A DNA stretch of 62,359 bases from CAZRAL01 sp964598005 (GCA_964598005.1 CAZRAL010000011.1:1-62359); one strand, 5' to 3'. Shown: positions 1-9,118, numbered from the stretch's first letter. The notes: generated by a model from the sequence alone, not told the origin. Numbers and translations are program-made.

Positions 1-19
1 AAAGCGGACAATTCAAAAA

Positions 20-54
20 CTACAGAACCGGACAAGTCTAAAAACCCGCGACAC
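20..54 (+). repeat. Family C repeat, left-end copy
   Basis: This 35-base stretch matches 62246-62280 at 32 of 35 positions in the same orientation. The shared core is CCGGACAA followed by TCTAAAAACCCGC. A shorter related unit, GGACAATTCAAAAAC, precedes it at 6-20. The copy at the other end of the window belongs to an inverted repeat, so this looks like one arm of a mobile-element terminus or MITE. The full extent lies outside the window. Confidence 0.6.
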
Positions 55-92
55 TTTACCGTATAAGCGGCGCCCGTGGTCAGTTGGCAGTT

Positions 93-120
93 TTGCCACA
101 TTGTAACTGTCACGTATAAT
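93..120 (+). promoter_or_regulatory. Putative sigma-70 promoter of guaB
   Basis: TTGCCA at 93-98 and a perfect TATAAT at 115-120 are separated by 16 bases. The -10 box ends 24 bases before the chosen GTG start of guaB at 145. This is sequence inspection only; no start point is known. Confidence 0.55.
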
Positions 121-144
121 GCTGCTTTTGTCGGAGTCAAAAAC

Positions 145-1605
145 GTGAAAGTCATTCAAAAGGCCCTGACGTTCGACGACGTTCTGCTTGTTCCCGCACA
201 CTCTCGCGTACATCCGCGGGATGTCACACTCACCACGCGGCTGACCAAAACCATTTCGCTTAATCTACCGCTTATTTCTGCTGCGATGGATACGGTGACC
301 GAATCGCGCCTGGCCATTGCCTTGGCGCAGGAGGGCGGTATAGGCATATTGCACAAGAATCTTTCAATACGGGCGCAGGCTGCCGAGGTGGCCAAGGTGA
401 AGCGCTTCGAAAGCGGCATGGTCAAAGAGCCGTTGGTGGTTCATCCCGCCATGCTGGTGCGCGAGGTAATGGTGCTAACCCGGCAACATAACATCTCCGG
501 CTTGCCGGTACTCGATGGTAAAAAGGTAGTGGGGATCGTGACCAATCGCGATCTGCGCTTTGAAACCCAGCTCGATCAGCCAGTTAAAAATATTATGACG
601 CCCAAGGAGCGACTGGTCACCATCAAGGAGGGCGCTTCGCTCGACAGTGCCCAGGCGCTATTGCATAAATACCGCCTTGAGCGTGTGCTGGTGGTCAACG
701 ATGCCTTCGAACTGGTGGGGTTGATTACGGTCAAGGATATTCAAAAGGCCAAGGATCACCCGCTTGCGTGCAAGGATATACACGGCCGGTTGCGCGTGGG
801 GGCGGGCATTGGGGTAGGGGGAGATAACCTGGACCGCGCCGCAGCCTTGATCGAAGCGGGCGTGGATTGCCTGGTAGTCGATAGCTCCCACGGGCATGCG
901 CAGGGCGTGCTGGACATGGTCAAAACAGTGAAAAGCCAATTTTCAAATGTGCAGGTGATCGGCGGCAACGTGGCCACAGCAGCGGGGGCCAAGGCGTTGG
1001 TGGATCACGGCGCGGATTGCGTCAAGGTCGGTGTGGGGCCTGGGTCGATTTGTACCACCCGGATCGTTACTGGCGTGGGCATGCCGCAAATTACCGCCGT
1101 GGCGGCGGTAGCTGCCGTGCTGGAACCGCACGGTATTCCGTGCATTGCTGATGGCGGCATTCGTTATTCTGGTGATGTAGCCAAGGCGCTGGCAGCGGGC
1201 GCGTCGGCAGTCATGATGGGCAGCATGTTTGCGGGTACCGATGAGGCCCCGGGTGAGATCGAGCTTTATCAGGGGCGTTCCTATAAAAGTTATCGCGGCA
1301 TGGGCTCGCTGGGCGCGATGCAGAAGGGATCAAGCGATCGGTATTTTCAGGAAAATATCAACAATGCCGAGAAGCTGGTGCCAGAAGGAGTCGAGGGCAG
1401 AGTCCCTTACAAAGGTCCGGTCACGGCGATCATTACCCAATTGATGGGCGGTGTTCGGGCATCGATGGGGCTAGTCGGTTGCCCCACTATCGAGGACATG
1501 CGCACGCGGGCGGAATTTGTGGAGATTACCTCAGCAGGGATGCGCGAATCGCATGTTCACGATGTACAGATCACCAAGGAAGCGCCCAATTACCGCGCCG
1601 ATTGA
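145..1605 (+). CDS. guaB: IMP dehydrogenase
   Basis: Converts IMP to XMP with NAD+, the first committed step of GMP synthesis, in the cytoplasm. The 486-residue product matches the usual length (about 488). Residues 1-20 are the typical N-terminus (MKVIQKALTFDD). A CBS pair fills roughly 95-205, and the catalytic loop GSICTTRIVTG places the nucleophilic cysteine at 303. A longer reading frame opens at 76, but the GTG at 145 has a GGAG eleven bases upstream and gives the family N-terminus, so it is preferred. The gene heads a tight run ending with guaA, the next enzyme of the pathway. Confidence 0.96.
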   Translation: MKVIQKALTFDDVLLVPAHSRVHPRDVTLTTRLTKTISLNLPLISAAMDTVTESRLAIALAQEGGIGILHKNLSIRAQAAEVAKVKRFESGMVKEPLVVHPAMLVREVMVLTRQHNISGLPVLDGKKVVGIVTNRDLRFETQLDQPVKNIMTPKERLVTIKEGASLDSAQALLHKYRLERVLVVNDAFELVGLITVKDIQKAKDHPLACKDIHGRLRVGAGIGVGGDNLDRAAALIEAGVDCLVVDSSHGHAQGVLDMVKTVKSQFSNVQVIGGNVATAAGAKALVDHGADCVKVGVGPGSICTTRIVTGVGMPQITAVAAVAAVLEPHGIPCIADGGIRYSGDVAKALAAGASAVMMGSMFAGTDEAPGEIELYQGRSYKSYRGMGSLGAMQKGSSDRYFQENINNAEKLVPEGVEGRVPYKGPVTAIITQLMGGVRASMGLVGCPTIEDMRTRAEFVEITSAGMRESHVHDVQITKEAPNYRAD

Positions 1606-1615
1606 GGGAACAAGA

Positions 1616-2227
1616 ATGAAACTTTATGGAAGTCCCGGCTGCGGCTCGGCAGTGGTTGAGGTCATGCTCAAACTGGCGAGACTCGATTACGACTACGTAC
1701 AAGCGGTATCCTGGCAGCCCGACGAAAATTTTGCCGCCCTCAAAGAGCTCAACCCCCTGGGGCAAATCCCGGTATTGGTGCTGGACGATGGGACAGTGAT
1801 GACCGAAAGTGCCGCAATGATTTTGTGGTTAGGCGAAAAAGTGCCTGGCCTTATTCCAACCGATGATGCAAAACGTGCTGCATTTTACCGTTGGCTTGTT
1901 TTCGTCTCCGCCAATATTTATGCGGTTTTCCCGTTCCGCGATTTTCCACCCCGTTGGGTAGAGGGTGAAGCAGCACAAAAGGTTTTCAAGGATAAAACCA
2001 CCGACCGGCTCAAATTTTTCTGGGAGGTGCTGGAATCTTCATTGCATCCTGCGCCTTATGCCTTGGGAAAGGCGATGACAGCGATTGATCTCTACCTTGC
2101 CATGGTGAGCCGCTGGTCACCCGGGCGGGCGTGGTTCGATCAACATTGTCCGAAATTAGCGGGAGCGGTGGCGTTAACGGAAAAACACCCCATTGTTGCG
2201 GACATCTGGAGTAAAAATTTTGAGTGA
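1616..2227 (+). CDS. Glutathione S-transferase family protein
   Basis: A 203-residue GST-fold protein. The N-terminal thioredoxin-like half (1-80) begins MKLYGSPGCGSAV and carries the cis-proline segment LGQIPVLVLDDG and the glutathione gamma-Glu contact TESAAMILWL. The helical C-terminal half follows (about 90-203). The substrate cannot be read from the sequence. It lacks the SSxCxxR start of zeta-class maleylacetoacetate isomerase, so it is probably not the enzyme missing from the tyrosine operon further right. It starts 10 bases after guaB, and its stop overlaps the start of the MFS gene, suggesting co-transcription and coupling. Confidence 0.85.
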   Translation: MKLYGSPGCGSAVVEVMLKLARLDYDYVQAVSWQPDENFAALKELNPLGQIPVLVLDDGTVMTESAAMILWLGEKVPGLIPTDDAKRAAFYRWLVFVSANIYAVFPFRDFPPRWVEGEAAQKVFKDKTTDRLKFFWEVLESSLHPAPYALGKAMTAIDLYLAMVSRWSPGRAWFDQHCPKLAGAVALTEKHPIVADIWSKNFE

Positions 2228-3482
2228 ATCGCCTTTGACCCGTAGTCAGGCGGAGCCTGTCAAACAACCTGCCGGGCTGCGTTTTATTCTGGTTTCCGTA
2301 TTCATCGATATGTTGGGCATTGGTCTGGCTATTCCCGTCCTGCCGATCCTGGTGGGCGAATTCGTTAGCAGCAAGGATTTACAGGCGCACTGGTTCGGCA
2401 TTTTATCTACCGTATTTGGGCTGCTGCAATTTATCTGCATGCCCATACTGGGCGCGATCAGCGACCGCGTGGGCCGCCGCCCCGTTCTGTTGTACTCGAT
2501 GATCGGCATGTTTTTCAATTTTCTGGCAACGGCCTGGGCGCCAACGTTGTGGGCGCTGTTTATCGGCCGGGTTATCGGCGGCATGTCTTCAGCCAGCATG
2601 TCGGTGGCATCAGCCTATGCCTCTGACGTTTCCACCCCGGAAAATCGCGCCAAAAGTTTCGGCATGATCGGCGCGGCATTCGGCATGGGGTTTATCTGCG
2701 GGCCCATGTTGGGCGGGCTGTTGGGCAGCATCAATCTGCATCTGCCTTTTTATGTTGCGGCGGGATTGTGTGCGTTAAATTTTTGTTATGGATATTTCTT
2801 TGTGCCGGAATCGTTGCCGAAAGAAAAGCGCGCCGCCTTTTCGCTGGCCAAGGCCAATCCTTTTTCATCTATCGCCCGGCTGATAAAACGTCGCGACATC
2901 GGCGGGTTAATCATTGTTTTTGCACTCGTCACCTTTGCCCAGGTATTGCTGCAAACCACCTGGGTGCTTTACACACACTTTCGATTTGACTGGACGCCGC
3001 GCGACAACGGCATTGCCCTGTTTTTGGTTGGCTTGTTATCGGCGGTGGTACAGGCCGGGTTGCTGGGGTGGCTGATGAAGAAATTCGGCGAGGTCAAACT
3101 TTCCTTATTGGGTCTGGCATCGGGGGCCATCATCTATTTGCTGTATGGCCTGGCGACGCAAGGCTGGATGATGTACGTATTCATTCTCATGAATTTGCTG
3201 GCCTTTGCCGCCGGACCGGCGCTGCAAGGCATTGTCTCCAAAGCGACCGATCCACGCGAGCAAGGCGCACTGATGGGGTCGCTACAATCGCTAGGCAGTC
3301 TGGGCATTGTGTTGATGCCTGTGCTGGGAGCCGCGATTCTGGCTGAGGTTAGCCATTTTCCTGCAAATGACTGGCGCATCGGCGCCACCTTTTTTCTGTG
3401 TGCCGCTATGCAACTGATTGCCTTGCTGATCGCGTGGCGCTACTTCGCTATTCGCAAATCTGCTTTGGCCGAGGCCCAATGA
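2220..3482 (+). CDS. Tet-type MFS transporter
   Basis: A 12-helix major facilitator of about 420 residues, resembling class A-C tetracycline/H+ antiporters. The loop 2-3 motif A reads GAISDRVGRRPVLL, and motif C-like glycines occur in helix 5 (GAAFGMGFICGPMLGG). A drug or metabolite efflux role in the inner membrane is likely; the substrate is not inferable. The TTG at 2220 is chosen because GGAG lies about 9 bases upstream and it overlaps the GST stop; earlier starts in frame lie inside the GST gene. Its own stop overlaps the guaA start (ATGA). Resistance should not be assumed from family resemblance. Confidence 0.87.
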   Translation: MSESPLTRSQAEPVKQPAGLRFILVSVFIDMLGIGLAIPVLPILVGEFVSSKDLQAHWFGILSTVFGLLQFICMPILGAISDRVGRRPVLLYSMIGMFFNFLATAWAPTLWALFIGRVIGGMSSASMSVASAYASDVSTPENRAKSFGMIGAAFGMGFICGPMLGGLLGSINLHLPFYVAAGLCALNFCYGYFFVPESLPKEKRAAFSLAKANPFSSIARLIKRRDIGGLIIVFALVTFAQVLLQTTWVLYTHFRFDWTPRDNGIALFLVGLLSAVVQAGLLGWLMKKFGEVKLSLLGLASGAIIYLLYGLATQGWMMYVFILMNLLAFAAGPALQGIVSKATDPREQGALMGSLQSLGSLGIVLMPVLGAAILAEVSHFPANDWRIGATFFLCAAMQLIALLIAWRYFAIRKSALAEAQ

Positions 3483-5059
3483 CTGACAAAATACTCATCC
3501 TCGATTTCGGATCGCAGTTTACCCAACTGATTGCCCGCCGTGTACGCGAAGCAGGCGTGTACTGCGAGCTGCATCCTTATGACATGGCGGAGGCCGACAT
3601 TCGTGCCTTCCATCCCAAAGGCATCATCCTCTCCGGCAGCCATGCCTCGGTGACGGAGCACGACACCGCGCGCGCACCGCAAATCGTCTTTGAACTGGGC
3701 GTGCCGGTACTGGGCATCTGCTATGGCATGCAAACCATGGCTACCCAACTGGGCGGCAAAGTAGAAATGGGCCACATACGCGAATTTGGCTATGCCGAAA
3801 TCCGCGCCCGCGGGCACTCGAAACTGTTTCAAGGCATCGAAGACCGGCGTAATGACCAAGGCCATGGCCTGCTTGACGTGTGGATGTCGCACGGCGATAA
3901 GGTCAATGAGTTGCCGCCCGGATTCAAAGTCATCGCCTTGAGCGCTACCTGCCCGCTGGCGGGCATGGCTGACGAAGCCCGTGGCTTTTATGCCGTGCAA
4001 TTTCACCCTGAAGTCACGCATACCAAGCAGGGCCGCGCCATCCTTGATCGTTTTGTGCATGCCATTTGTGGCTGTGATCGTTTGTGGAACATGCCGGATT
4101 ACATCCCGCAGGCGGTGGCGCACATCCGCGAACAGGTGGGGCGCGAAGAAGTCATACTGGGTCTAAGTGGCGGCGTCGATTCCAGCGTGGCCGCGGCGCT
4201 GATCCACAAAGCCATTGGCGATCAACTCACCTGTGTATTTGTCGATACCGGTCTGCTACGGCTGAACGAAGCCGAACAGGTCATGCAAACCTTTGCCGGG
4301 CTGATGCACCTGAAAGTCATCCACATCGATGCCAGCGCGGAATTTCTGGGGCAATTAAAAGGCATCACCGACCCCGAACAGAAACGCAAAATCATCGGCA
4401 AAGTTTTTGTCGACGTATTCCAGCGCGAAGCGCAGAAACTGCCCAAAGCCAAATGGCTGGCACAAGGCACCATCTACCCCGATGTCATCGAAAGCGCCTC
4501 GGCCAAAACCAAAAAAGCCAACACGATCAAATCGCACCACAACGTCGGCGGATTGCCGGAAACACTGCACCTTAAATTGCTCGAACCCTTGCGCGAACTG
4601 TTCAAGGACGAAGTGCGCAACCTCGGCGTGGCGCTGGGCCTGCCGCCCGACATGGTGTATCGCCATCCCTTCCCCGGCCCGGGATTAGGCGTACGCATAC
4701 TGGGCGAAGTCACGCGCGAAGCGGCGGATTTATTACGCCGCGCTGATGCTATCTTCATCGATGAACTGCGCGCCACCAAGGATGAGGACGGCACCAGTTG
4801 GTACGACAACGTGGCGCAGGCTTTCGCCGTCTACCTGCCGGTAAAAAGCGTGGGCGTCATGGGCGATGGGCGCACTTATGAGAATGTAGTGGCACTGCGC
4901 GCGGTGCAAACGACCGACTTCATGACCGCGCACTGGGCCGAATTACCATACTCGTTGCTGGCGCGCGTCTCGAACCGCATCATCAACGAGGTGCACGGTT
5001 TTAATCGCGTGGTTTACGATGTCAGCGGCAAACCACCAGCCACCATTGAATGGGAGTAA
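3479..5059 (+). CDS. guaA: GMP synthase, glutamine-hydrolysing
   Basis: Aminates XMP to GMP using glutamine and ATP. The 526-residue protein has both expected halves. The class I glutamine amidotransferase domain has nucleophile Cys81 in GICYGMQ and the catalytic His/Glu in QFHPEVTHT. The ATP pyrophosphatase domain has the P-loop LSGGVDSS, followed by the C-terminal dimerisation domain ending in IEWE. ATG at 3479 overlaps the MFS stop by four bases. With guaB it completes IMP to GMP, with two unrelated genes between them. Confidence 0.97.
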   Translation: MTDKILILDFGSQFTQLIARRVREAGVYCELHPYDMAEADIRAFHPKGIILSGSHASVTEHDTARAPQIVFELGVPVLGICYGMQTMATQLGGKVEMGHIREFGYAEIRARGHSKLFQGIEDRRNDQGHGLLDVWMSHGDKVNELPPGFKVIALSATCPLAGMADEARGFYAVQFHPEVTHTKQGRAILDRFVHAICGCDRLWNMPDYIPQAVAHIREQVGREEVILGLSGGVDSSVAAALIHKAIGDQLTCVFVDTGLLRLNEAEQVMQTFAGLMHLKVIHIDASAEFLGQLKGITDPEQKRKIIGKVFVDVFQREAQKLPKAKWLAQGTIYPDVIESASAKTKKANTIKSHHNVGGLPETLHLKLLEPLRELFKDEVRNLGVALGLPPDMVYRHPFPGPGLGVRILGEVTREAADLLRRADAIFIDELRATKDEDGTSWYDNVAQAFAVYLPVKSVGVMGDGRTYENVVALRAVQTTDFMTAHWAELPYSLLARVSNRIINEVHGFNRVVYDVSGKPPATIEWE

Positions 5060-5064
5060 TGGCA

Positions 5065-5499
5065 ATGAATGAACGCGAGCATTTCAGAAAGCTGGCTATC
5101 AAACGTGGTCTTACGCCCGGGGCATTGATCGATGCAGATCCTCTTGGATTCGACCTATTACTCATTGCGGCACAAAGACAGTTTGCCGAGGGTCGGAACT
5201 ATAGCGAACGGGAAGTAAATGAAGTATTAAAACACTGGCTGCAAACCTCGGGCGGCATGCTCGCGGTGGATCATGTGGAGATGCGCCGCTGGCTAGTCGA
5301 TATGGGTATATTGACGCGCGATGTCTATGGCCAGGCTTATTCGCGGGCACCGCTTCCGGTACGCTTAAAAGAAATGGATAGCGCGCTAGCTACGCTGGAT
5401 TTCAATGCCGAATTCAATGCCGTGAATGAGGCGGAGGCTAAAAAGCGCGCGGCTAGAAAGGCAGCCTGGCAACGTGAGCAGAAGCAGGCTATCCCGTGA
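5065..5499 (+). CDS. DUF2087 domain protein
   Basis: A 144-residue soluble protein. Residues 35-100 fit DUF2087: a GRNYSEREVNEVL segment, then DHVEMRRWLVDMGILTRD and an aromatic Y, the layout of a small winged-helix-like module. The function is unknown; such domains are often found in putative transcription regulators. ATG at 5065 sits 8 bases after GGGAG. ATG at 5059 overlaps the guaA stop (TAATG) and is an alternative start. Last gene of the guaB-guaA run. The C-terminus is a basic helix rich in Lys/Arg/Ala. Confidence 0.8.
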   Translation: MNEREHFRKLAIKRGLTPGALIDADPLGFDLLLIAAQRQFAEGRNYSEREVNEVLKHWLQTSGGMLAVDHVEMRRWLVDMGILTRDVYGQAYSRAPLPVRLKEMDSALATLDFNAEFNAVNEAEAKKRAARKAAWQREQKQAIP

Positions 5500-5568
5500 T
5501 CGAGCGCTACCAAAACTGATTCAGTAAAGCCTGGGAGTCATTGCCGCCCCCAATTTGATTTGGAAAAC

Positions 5569-6048
5569 ATGTTGAGCACAACGCAAGACGAAAAATATAT
5601 GTACGAGGCGCTTGCACTGGCCAAATGTGCACGGGAGGTCAGGGAAGTTCCGGTCGGCGCTGTCGTCGTTAAAAATGGCACGATCATCGGATGGGGTTTC
5701 AATCAGCCCATCTCGTCGCACGACCCCACTTCCCACGCGGAGATCGTTGCATTACGCGAGGCTGCTAAACATCTTGCCAATTATCGCCTTGTCGATTGCG
5801 AACTTTATGTGACGCTGGAGCCTTGCCTAATGTGTGTCGGCGCGATGCTACATGCGCGCCTCAAGCGCGTGGTATTTGGTGCTGCTGACCCCAAGACTGG
5901 AGCCTGTGGCAGCGTGATCAACCTACCAGCCTACAGCAGGCTCAATCATCATACGGAATTCATTGGTGGTGTATTGGCTGCGGAGTGCGGAGCCTTATTG
6001 AAAGGCTTTTTTACCGAGCGGCGCAAACAAACAGATAGTCAGTTTTGA
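5569..6048 (+). CDS. tadA: tRNA-specific adenosine deaminase
   Basis: Deaminates adenosine 34 to inosine in the tRNA-Arg(ACG) anticodon. The 159-residue protein has the zinc deaminase signature: HAE at 56-58 and PCLMC with zinc cysteines 86 and 89, preceded by the substrate-loop segment VPVGAVVV. ATG at 5569 is used; TTG at 5560 and ATG at 5599 are alternatives, and none has a strong ribosome site. Its 3' end overlaps the convergent PHA-system gene by 10 bases. Confidence 0.92.
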   Translation: MLSTTQDEKYMYEALALAKCAREVREVPVGAVVVKNGTIIGWGFNQPISSHDPTSHAEIVALREAAKHLANYRLVDCELYVTLEPCLMCVGAMLHARLKRVVFGAADPKTGACGSVINLPAYSRLNHHTEFIGGVLAAECGALLKGFFTERRKQTDSQF

Positions 6049-6335
6049 TGGTTTTGCGGCGACTGTAACGCATTATCGATTTCTTCTTGCACTGCGCGTT
6101 CAATGCTGCTTTTCATCGCGCTCAGCAGGAAGCCCAGTGTTATTTCCAACATCATTTCTGTGGCTGTTACGGTCAGCCGTCCTTTTACACCAGGACGATT
6201 GACGTGCAGTGTGTCGCCTTCCCATTTCCCTGAAAGACCGAATTGCGATTGAAGGCGCACAACCATTTTTTCGGCAGCAGTGCGTGCCCCTTGCAGGCCC
6301 AGGCTATGAGTACGGGTGAGTGAAATATCGGACAC
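6039..6335 (-). CDS. Polyhydroxyalkanoic acid system family protein
   Basis: A 98-residue protein resembling the PHA_gran_rgn family, small proteins associated with polyhydroxyalkanoate metabolism in proteobacteria. Visible family features are the N-terminal SLTRTHSLGL, the ARTAAEKMVVRLQSQFG helix, a KWEGDTLHV strand, GVKGRLTVTATEMMLEITLGFLLSAM, and an acidic C-terminal helix. No PHA synthase or phasin gene lies nearby, so the link to PHA rests on family resemblance alone. Transcribed against tadA and divergent from the DUF1178 gene. Confidence 0.78.
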   Translation of the reverse strand: MSDISLTRTHSLGLQGARTAAEKMVVRLQSQFGLSGKWEGDTLHVNRPGVKGRLTVTATEMMLEITLGFLLSAMKSSIERAVQEEIDNALQSPQNHQN

Positions 6336-6520
6336 AGTTTTCTTTCGGGCGCAAAAATGAAAGCTCGTTTTTATAGGGCGAAATAGACAAATTCTTCATT
6401 TATTTCAACCGCAAGATCGTTAATCAATGTTACGCAAAGACTTCAATATTTTAAAAATAGTGGCATTACTAAGTGAGGTTTTTCATAACTTTTAAAATTT
6501 ACCTCATGCAAAATTTACGC

Positions 6521-7006
6521 ATGATCGTATTCAATCTTTCTTGCTCACAGCACCACCTCTTTGATGGGTGGTTCCGTTCCGCCGACGATTTTGAGCGGCA
6601 ACTTCGTCATGGTCTGGTCGAATGCCCTGTATGCAATGACCGGCAAATCACCAAGCAATTATGTGCGCCACGCCTGAATATTAGCGCGGTTCCACAAAAA
6701 GGCTCTCAGGTAAGCTCTCCAGAGTTTCGAGCAGATTCATTCGATGTGCAGGAAGTGATTGCCATTACGATGATCCCTGGGCTGCAGCGACACATGTTGC
6801 AGCAATTTAAAGCATTTGTTCTGGCGCATACGGAAAATGTGGGGCACGCGTTTTCCGAAACAGCGCGCCGGATGCATTACAGTGAAGAAAACCAACGTAA
6901 TATTCGTGGCCGTATTTCAAGCGAAGAAGCATTGGCATTACGCGAAGAGGGTATTGAAACAATCCTGCTCCCGCCAGGGATACTGCTCGATGAAGGTCTG
7001 CAGTAA
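6521..7006 (+). CDS. DUF1178 family protein
   Basis: A 161-residue protein of the DUF1178 family, typical of alpha- and betaproteobacteria and of unknown function. The N-terminus (MIVFNLSCSQHHLFDGWF) and the CPVC pair in LVECPVCNDRQITKQLCAPR look like a small zinc-binding knuckle similar to FmdB-type regulators. The C-terminal half carries FSETARRMHYSEE and IRGRISSEEALALREEGI. ATG at 6521 is chosen because family members begin MIV(Y/F); an in-frame ATG at 6506 is less likely. Confidence 0.85.
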   Translation: MIVFNLSCSQHHLFDGWFRSADDFERQLRHGLVECPVCNDRQITKQLCAPRLNISAVPQKGSQVSSPEFRADSFDVQEVIAITMIPGLQRHMLQQFKAFVLAHTENVGHAFSETARRMHYSEENQRNIRGRISSEEALALREEGIETILLPPGILLDEGLQ

Positions 7007-7020
7007 GCGCAAAGTAGCGT

Positions 7021-7881
7021 TTATTCAGCCAGACCGTGTTTTTTGAACCAGGCCTGAAGCCTCTTCCAGCCGTCTTCGGCTTGCTCCTTACGATAACTCG
7101 GGCGATAGTCTGCATGAAAAGCATGTGGCGTATCGGGATACAAAACAATTTCCGAAGAACTGTTTGCAGCCTTGAGCGCCGCCTTCATTTTTTCAACACT
7201 GTCGTTGGGAATGCCCGTATCGGCGCCGCCATATAACCCCAAAACGGGTACTTTTAATGAAGCAGCAATATCAATTGGATGTGTTGGCGTCATCGGATTG
7301 ACAGGCCGTATCAATCCGCCATACCAGGCAACCGCTGCTTTTAGTTTTGGATTATGTGCGGCATACATCCAGGTAATGCGCCCACCCCAGCAAAAGCCGG
7401 TGATGGCAACCTTGGCTGAATGACCACCATTTTTGGCAGCCCACGCCACTGTTGCATCCAAATCGGACATAACCTGAGTATCGGGCACTTTGGCGACGAT
7501 GGCCTGAATGGCGCTGATGTCGGTTAATTTGGAAACGTCGCCTTGACGGGCATAGAGCTCAGGCGCTATGGCGAGATAGCCAAGTTTTGCCAGGCGCCGA
7601 CAGATATCCTTGATGTGTTCATGAACGCCAAAAATTTCTTGTACCACTAAAACAGTGGGTAGATTGGTGCCCATTTCAGGCATGGCCCGATAAGCAGGCA
7701 TATCACCGTCGCTGGCCGGAATTTTGACTTCTCCGGCAGTAAGTCCTTTAGCATCCGTAGTAATGGTTTCTGAGCCTACGGGTAAAACGGCGGCAGAAAA
7801 TCCACTGGCCAACACAGTCATTACAAATTCACGACGTGAATAGGCTGTTTTCGGCGTGAAAGCCACAATTTCCGGGTGCAT
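7021..7881 (-). CDS. Dienelactone hydrolase family protein, Tat-exported
   Basis: A 286-residue alpha/beta hydrolase. Residues 15-37 form a twin-arginine signal (SRREFVMTVLASGF), so export in folded form is likely. The triad of the family is visible: Cys164 in GFCWGG, Asp221 in YGGADTGIP and His253 in DTPHAFH. The oxyanion segment is QEIFGVHEHI. These enzymes hydrolyse dienelactones or related esters; the real substrate is unknown and no chlorocatechol genes are present. ATG at 7881 has GAAAGG upstream; a longer frame to 7926 is unsupported. Confidence 0.88.
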   Translation of the reverse strand: MHPEIVAFTPKTAYSRREFVMTVLASGFSAAVLPVGSETITTDAKGLTAGEVKIPASDGDMPAYRAMPEMGTNLPTVLVVQEIFGVHEHIKDICRRLAKLGYLAIAPELYARQGDVSKLTDISAIQAIVAKVPDTQVMSDLDATVAWAAKNGGHSAKVAITGFCWGGRITWMYAAHNPKLKAAVAWYGGLIRPVNPMTPTHPIDIAASLKVPVLGLYGGADTGIPNDSVEKMKAALKAANSSSEIVLYPDTPHAFHADYRPSYRKEQAEDGWKRLQAWFKKHGLAE

Positions 7882-8054
7882 AAAATACCTTTCAGTAGGG
7901 TGCAGGAAGATTATAAAATAAAGCATGGCATGGATATTTCATTCCATTTCTCAATTAAACCCGGGCTTGTCGCCGTTGCCTGGCCGTCTTGCTGATACTG
8001 GTTGCAGCTTGCCTTTTTATCGTTTTTGATTTGCAAATCGAATAACCTTTGATA

Positions 8055-8582
8055 ATGCCAGCGCAAAAATTTTCCCCGCTGAAGTCCATTGCCTGCTTTG
8101 CGATTACCCTGTTATTAACGGGGGTTCCGCTTGCAGAGGTCAAGGCACAGGAAAGCATCATTGAAAAAAATACCGGCTTGCAGCCTACAATCACACCGGT
8201 AGAAAGCAAAATAAATGACATTGTTTTGCATGCGATGAGTTTGATTGATACCAAATATCAATATGGTGGAAAGTCAAGGGAGACTGGCTTTGATTGCTCC
8301 GGGTTTGTGGGATATGTTTATCGGCATGCAGTGGACATGGTTTTGCCGCATAACGCCTACCAAATTAGTCGTGTTGGCAGGAAAGTCAATCAGGCCGAAC
8401 TCCAGCCTGGCGATCTGGTTTTTTACAATACGTTAAACCGTGCTTTTTCACACGTTGGTATTTATGTAGGGGAAGATCGCTTTGTGCATGCGCCACGTCG
8501 CGGTCGAGCAGTCGAAATTGTGCAAATGACCGACCGGTACTGGCGTCATCGCTATAACGGGGCCCGCCGCCTGTTAAATTAA
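8055..8582 (+). CDS. NlpC/P60 family peptidoglycan endopeptidase
   Basis: A 175-residue secreted cysteine peptidase of the C40 type, which cleaves peptide cross-bridges of the cell wall. A signal peptide spans about 10-32 (IACFAITLLLTGVPLAEVKAQ). The NlpC/P60 domain follows with Cys81 in TGFDCSGFV, His133 in FSHVGIYVG and His145 in FVHAPR. It resembles Spr/MepS-like enzymes, but the predicted cleavage is after Ala-Gln and no lipobox cysteine is obvious. ATG at 8055 has a weak ribosome site. Confidence 0.88.
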   Translation: MPAQKFSPLKSIACFAITLLLTGVPLAEVKAQESIIEKNTGLQPTITPVESKINDIVLHAMSLIDTKYQYGGKSRETGFDCSGFVGYVYRHAVDMVLPHNAYQISRVGRKVNQAELQPGDLVFYNTLNRAFSHVGIYVGEDRFVHAPRRGRAVEIVQMTDRYWRHRYNGARRLLN

Positions 8583-8644
8583 ATAGTAGTCTGGTTTTAA
8601 GCCATCAAGCTGGAAATAGCACAAATACGAACGACATAAAGCTG

Positions 8645-9118
8645 CTACTCGCCGTACATTTTTTGCTTCAATTCACGGCGTTCCTGAGCCTCGATGGTTA
8701 ACGTGGCGGTAGGACGTGCCAGCAAGCGCTGTATACCGATTGGATCTCCGGTTTCTTCGCAATAGCCATAGCTACCATCTTCAATCCGCTGTAGTGCAGC
8801 CTCGACCTTTTTCAGCAGCTTGCGCTCGCGGTCACGGGTGCGTAACTCAAGTGCATGCTCTTCTTCCTGGGTCGCGCGATCAGCGGGGTCAGGAGCGACC
8901 GTGAACTCACGCAGGTGTTCGGTGGTAGTTCCGGCGTTATCGCGAAGCTCCTGCTGCAATTCAAGCAAGCGGTGCTTGAAAAATTCAAGTTGCTCGGCGC
9001 TCATATAGTTACTTTTGGCTTGCTTGATAAGCTCGGCCTCGGTTAACAGCTTGACCGATTTTGTAACTGATTTCGGCTTCGTTTTGGATGCTGGTTTTAC
9101 TGCTTTTGGTGTTGCCAA
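8645..9118 (-). CDS. dksA: RNA polymerase-binding transcription factor DksA
   Basis: A 157-residue DksA: a basic Lys/Ala-rich N-terminus, a coiled coil with the tip residues DPADRATQEEEHALELRTRDRE, then the C-terminal globular part. It modulates rRNA and stringent-response promoters by entering the RNA polymerase secondary channel with ppGpp. The C4 zinc finger of E. coli DksA is reduced to one cysteine (YGYCEETGDPIGIQRL, then LTIEAQERREL where the second CxxC would be). This occurs in other alpha- and beta-type DksAs. The start is TTG with a strong GGGAGG 6 bases upstream; the next in-frame ATG would delete 38 residues. Confidence 0.94.
   Translation of the reverse strand: MATPKAVKPASKTKPKSVTKSVKLLTEAELIKQAKSNYMSAEQLEFFKHRLLELQQELRDNAGTTTEHLREFTVAPDPADRATQEEEHALELRTRDRERKLLKKVEAALQRIEDGSYGYCEETGDPIGIQRLLARPTATLTIEAQERRELKQKMYGE

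Noticed and set aside
1616..2227. GST gene as the missing maleylacetoacetate isomerase
   Set aside because: It lacks the zeta-class SSxCxxR start and lies 46 kb from the tyrosine operon.
8591..8606. CTGGTTTTAAGCCATC, nearly repeated at 35723-35738, both just after stop codons
   Set aside because: Only 16 bases with one mismatch and no shared flanks or structure; too short to claim a repeat family.
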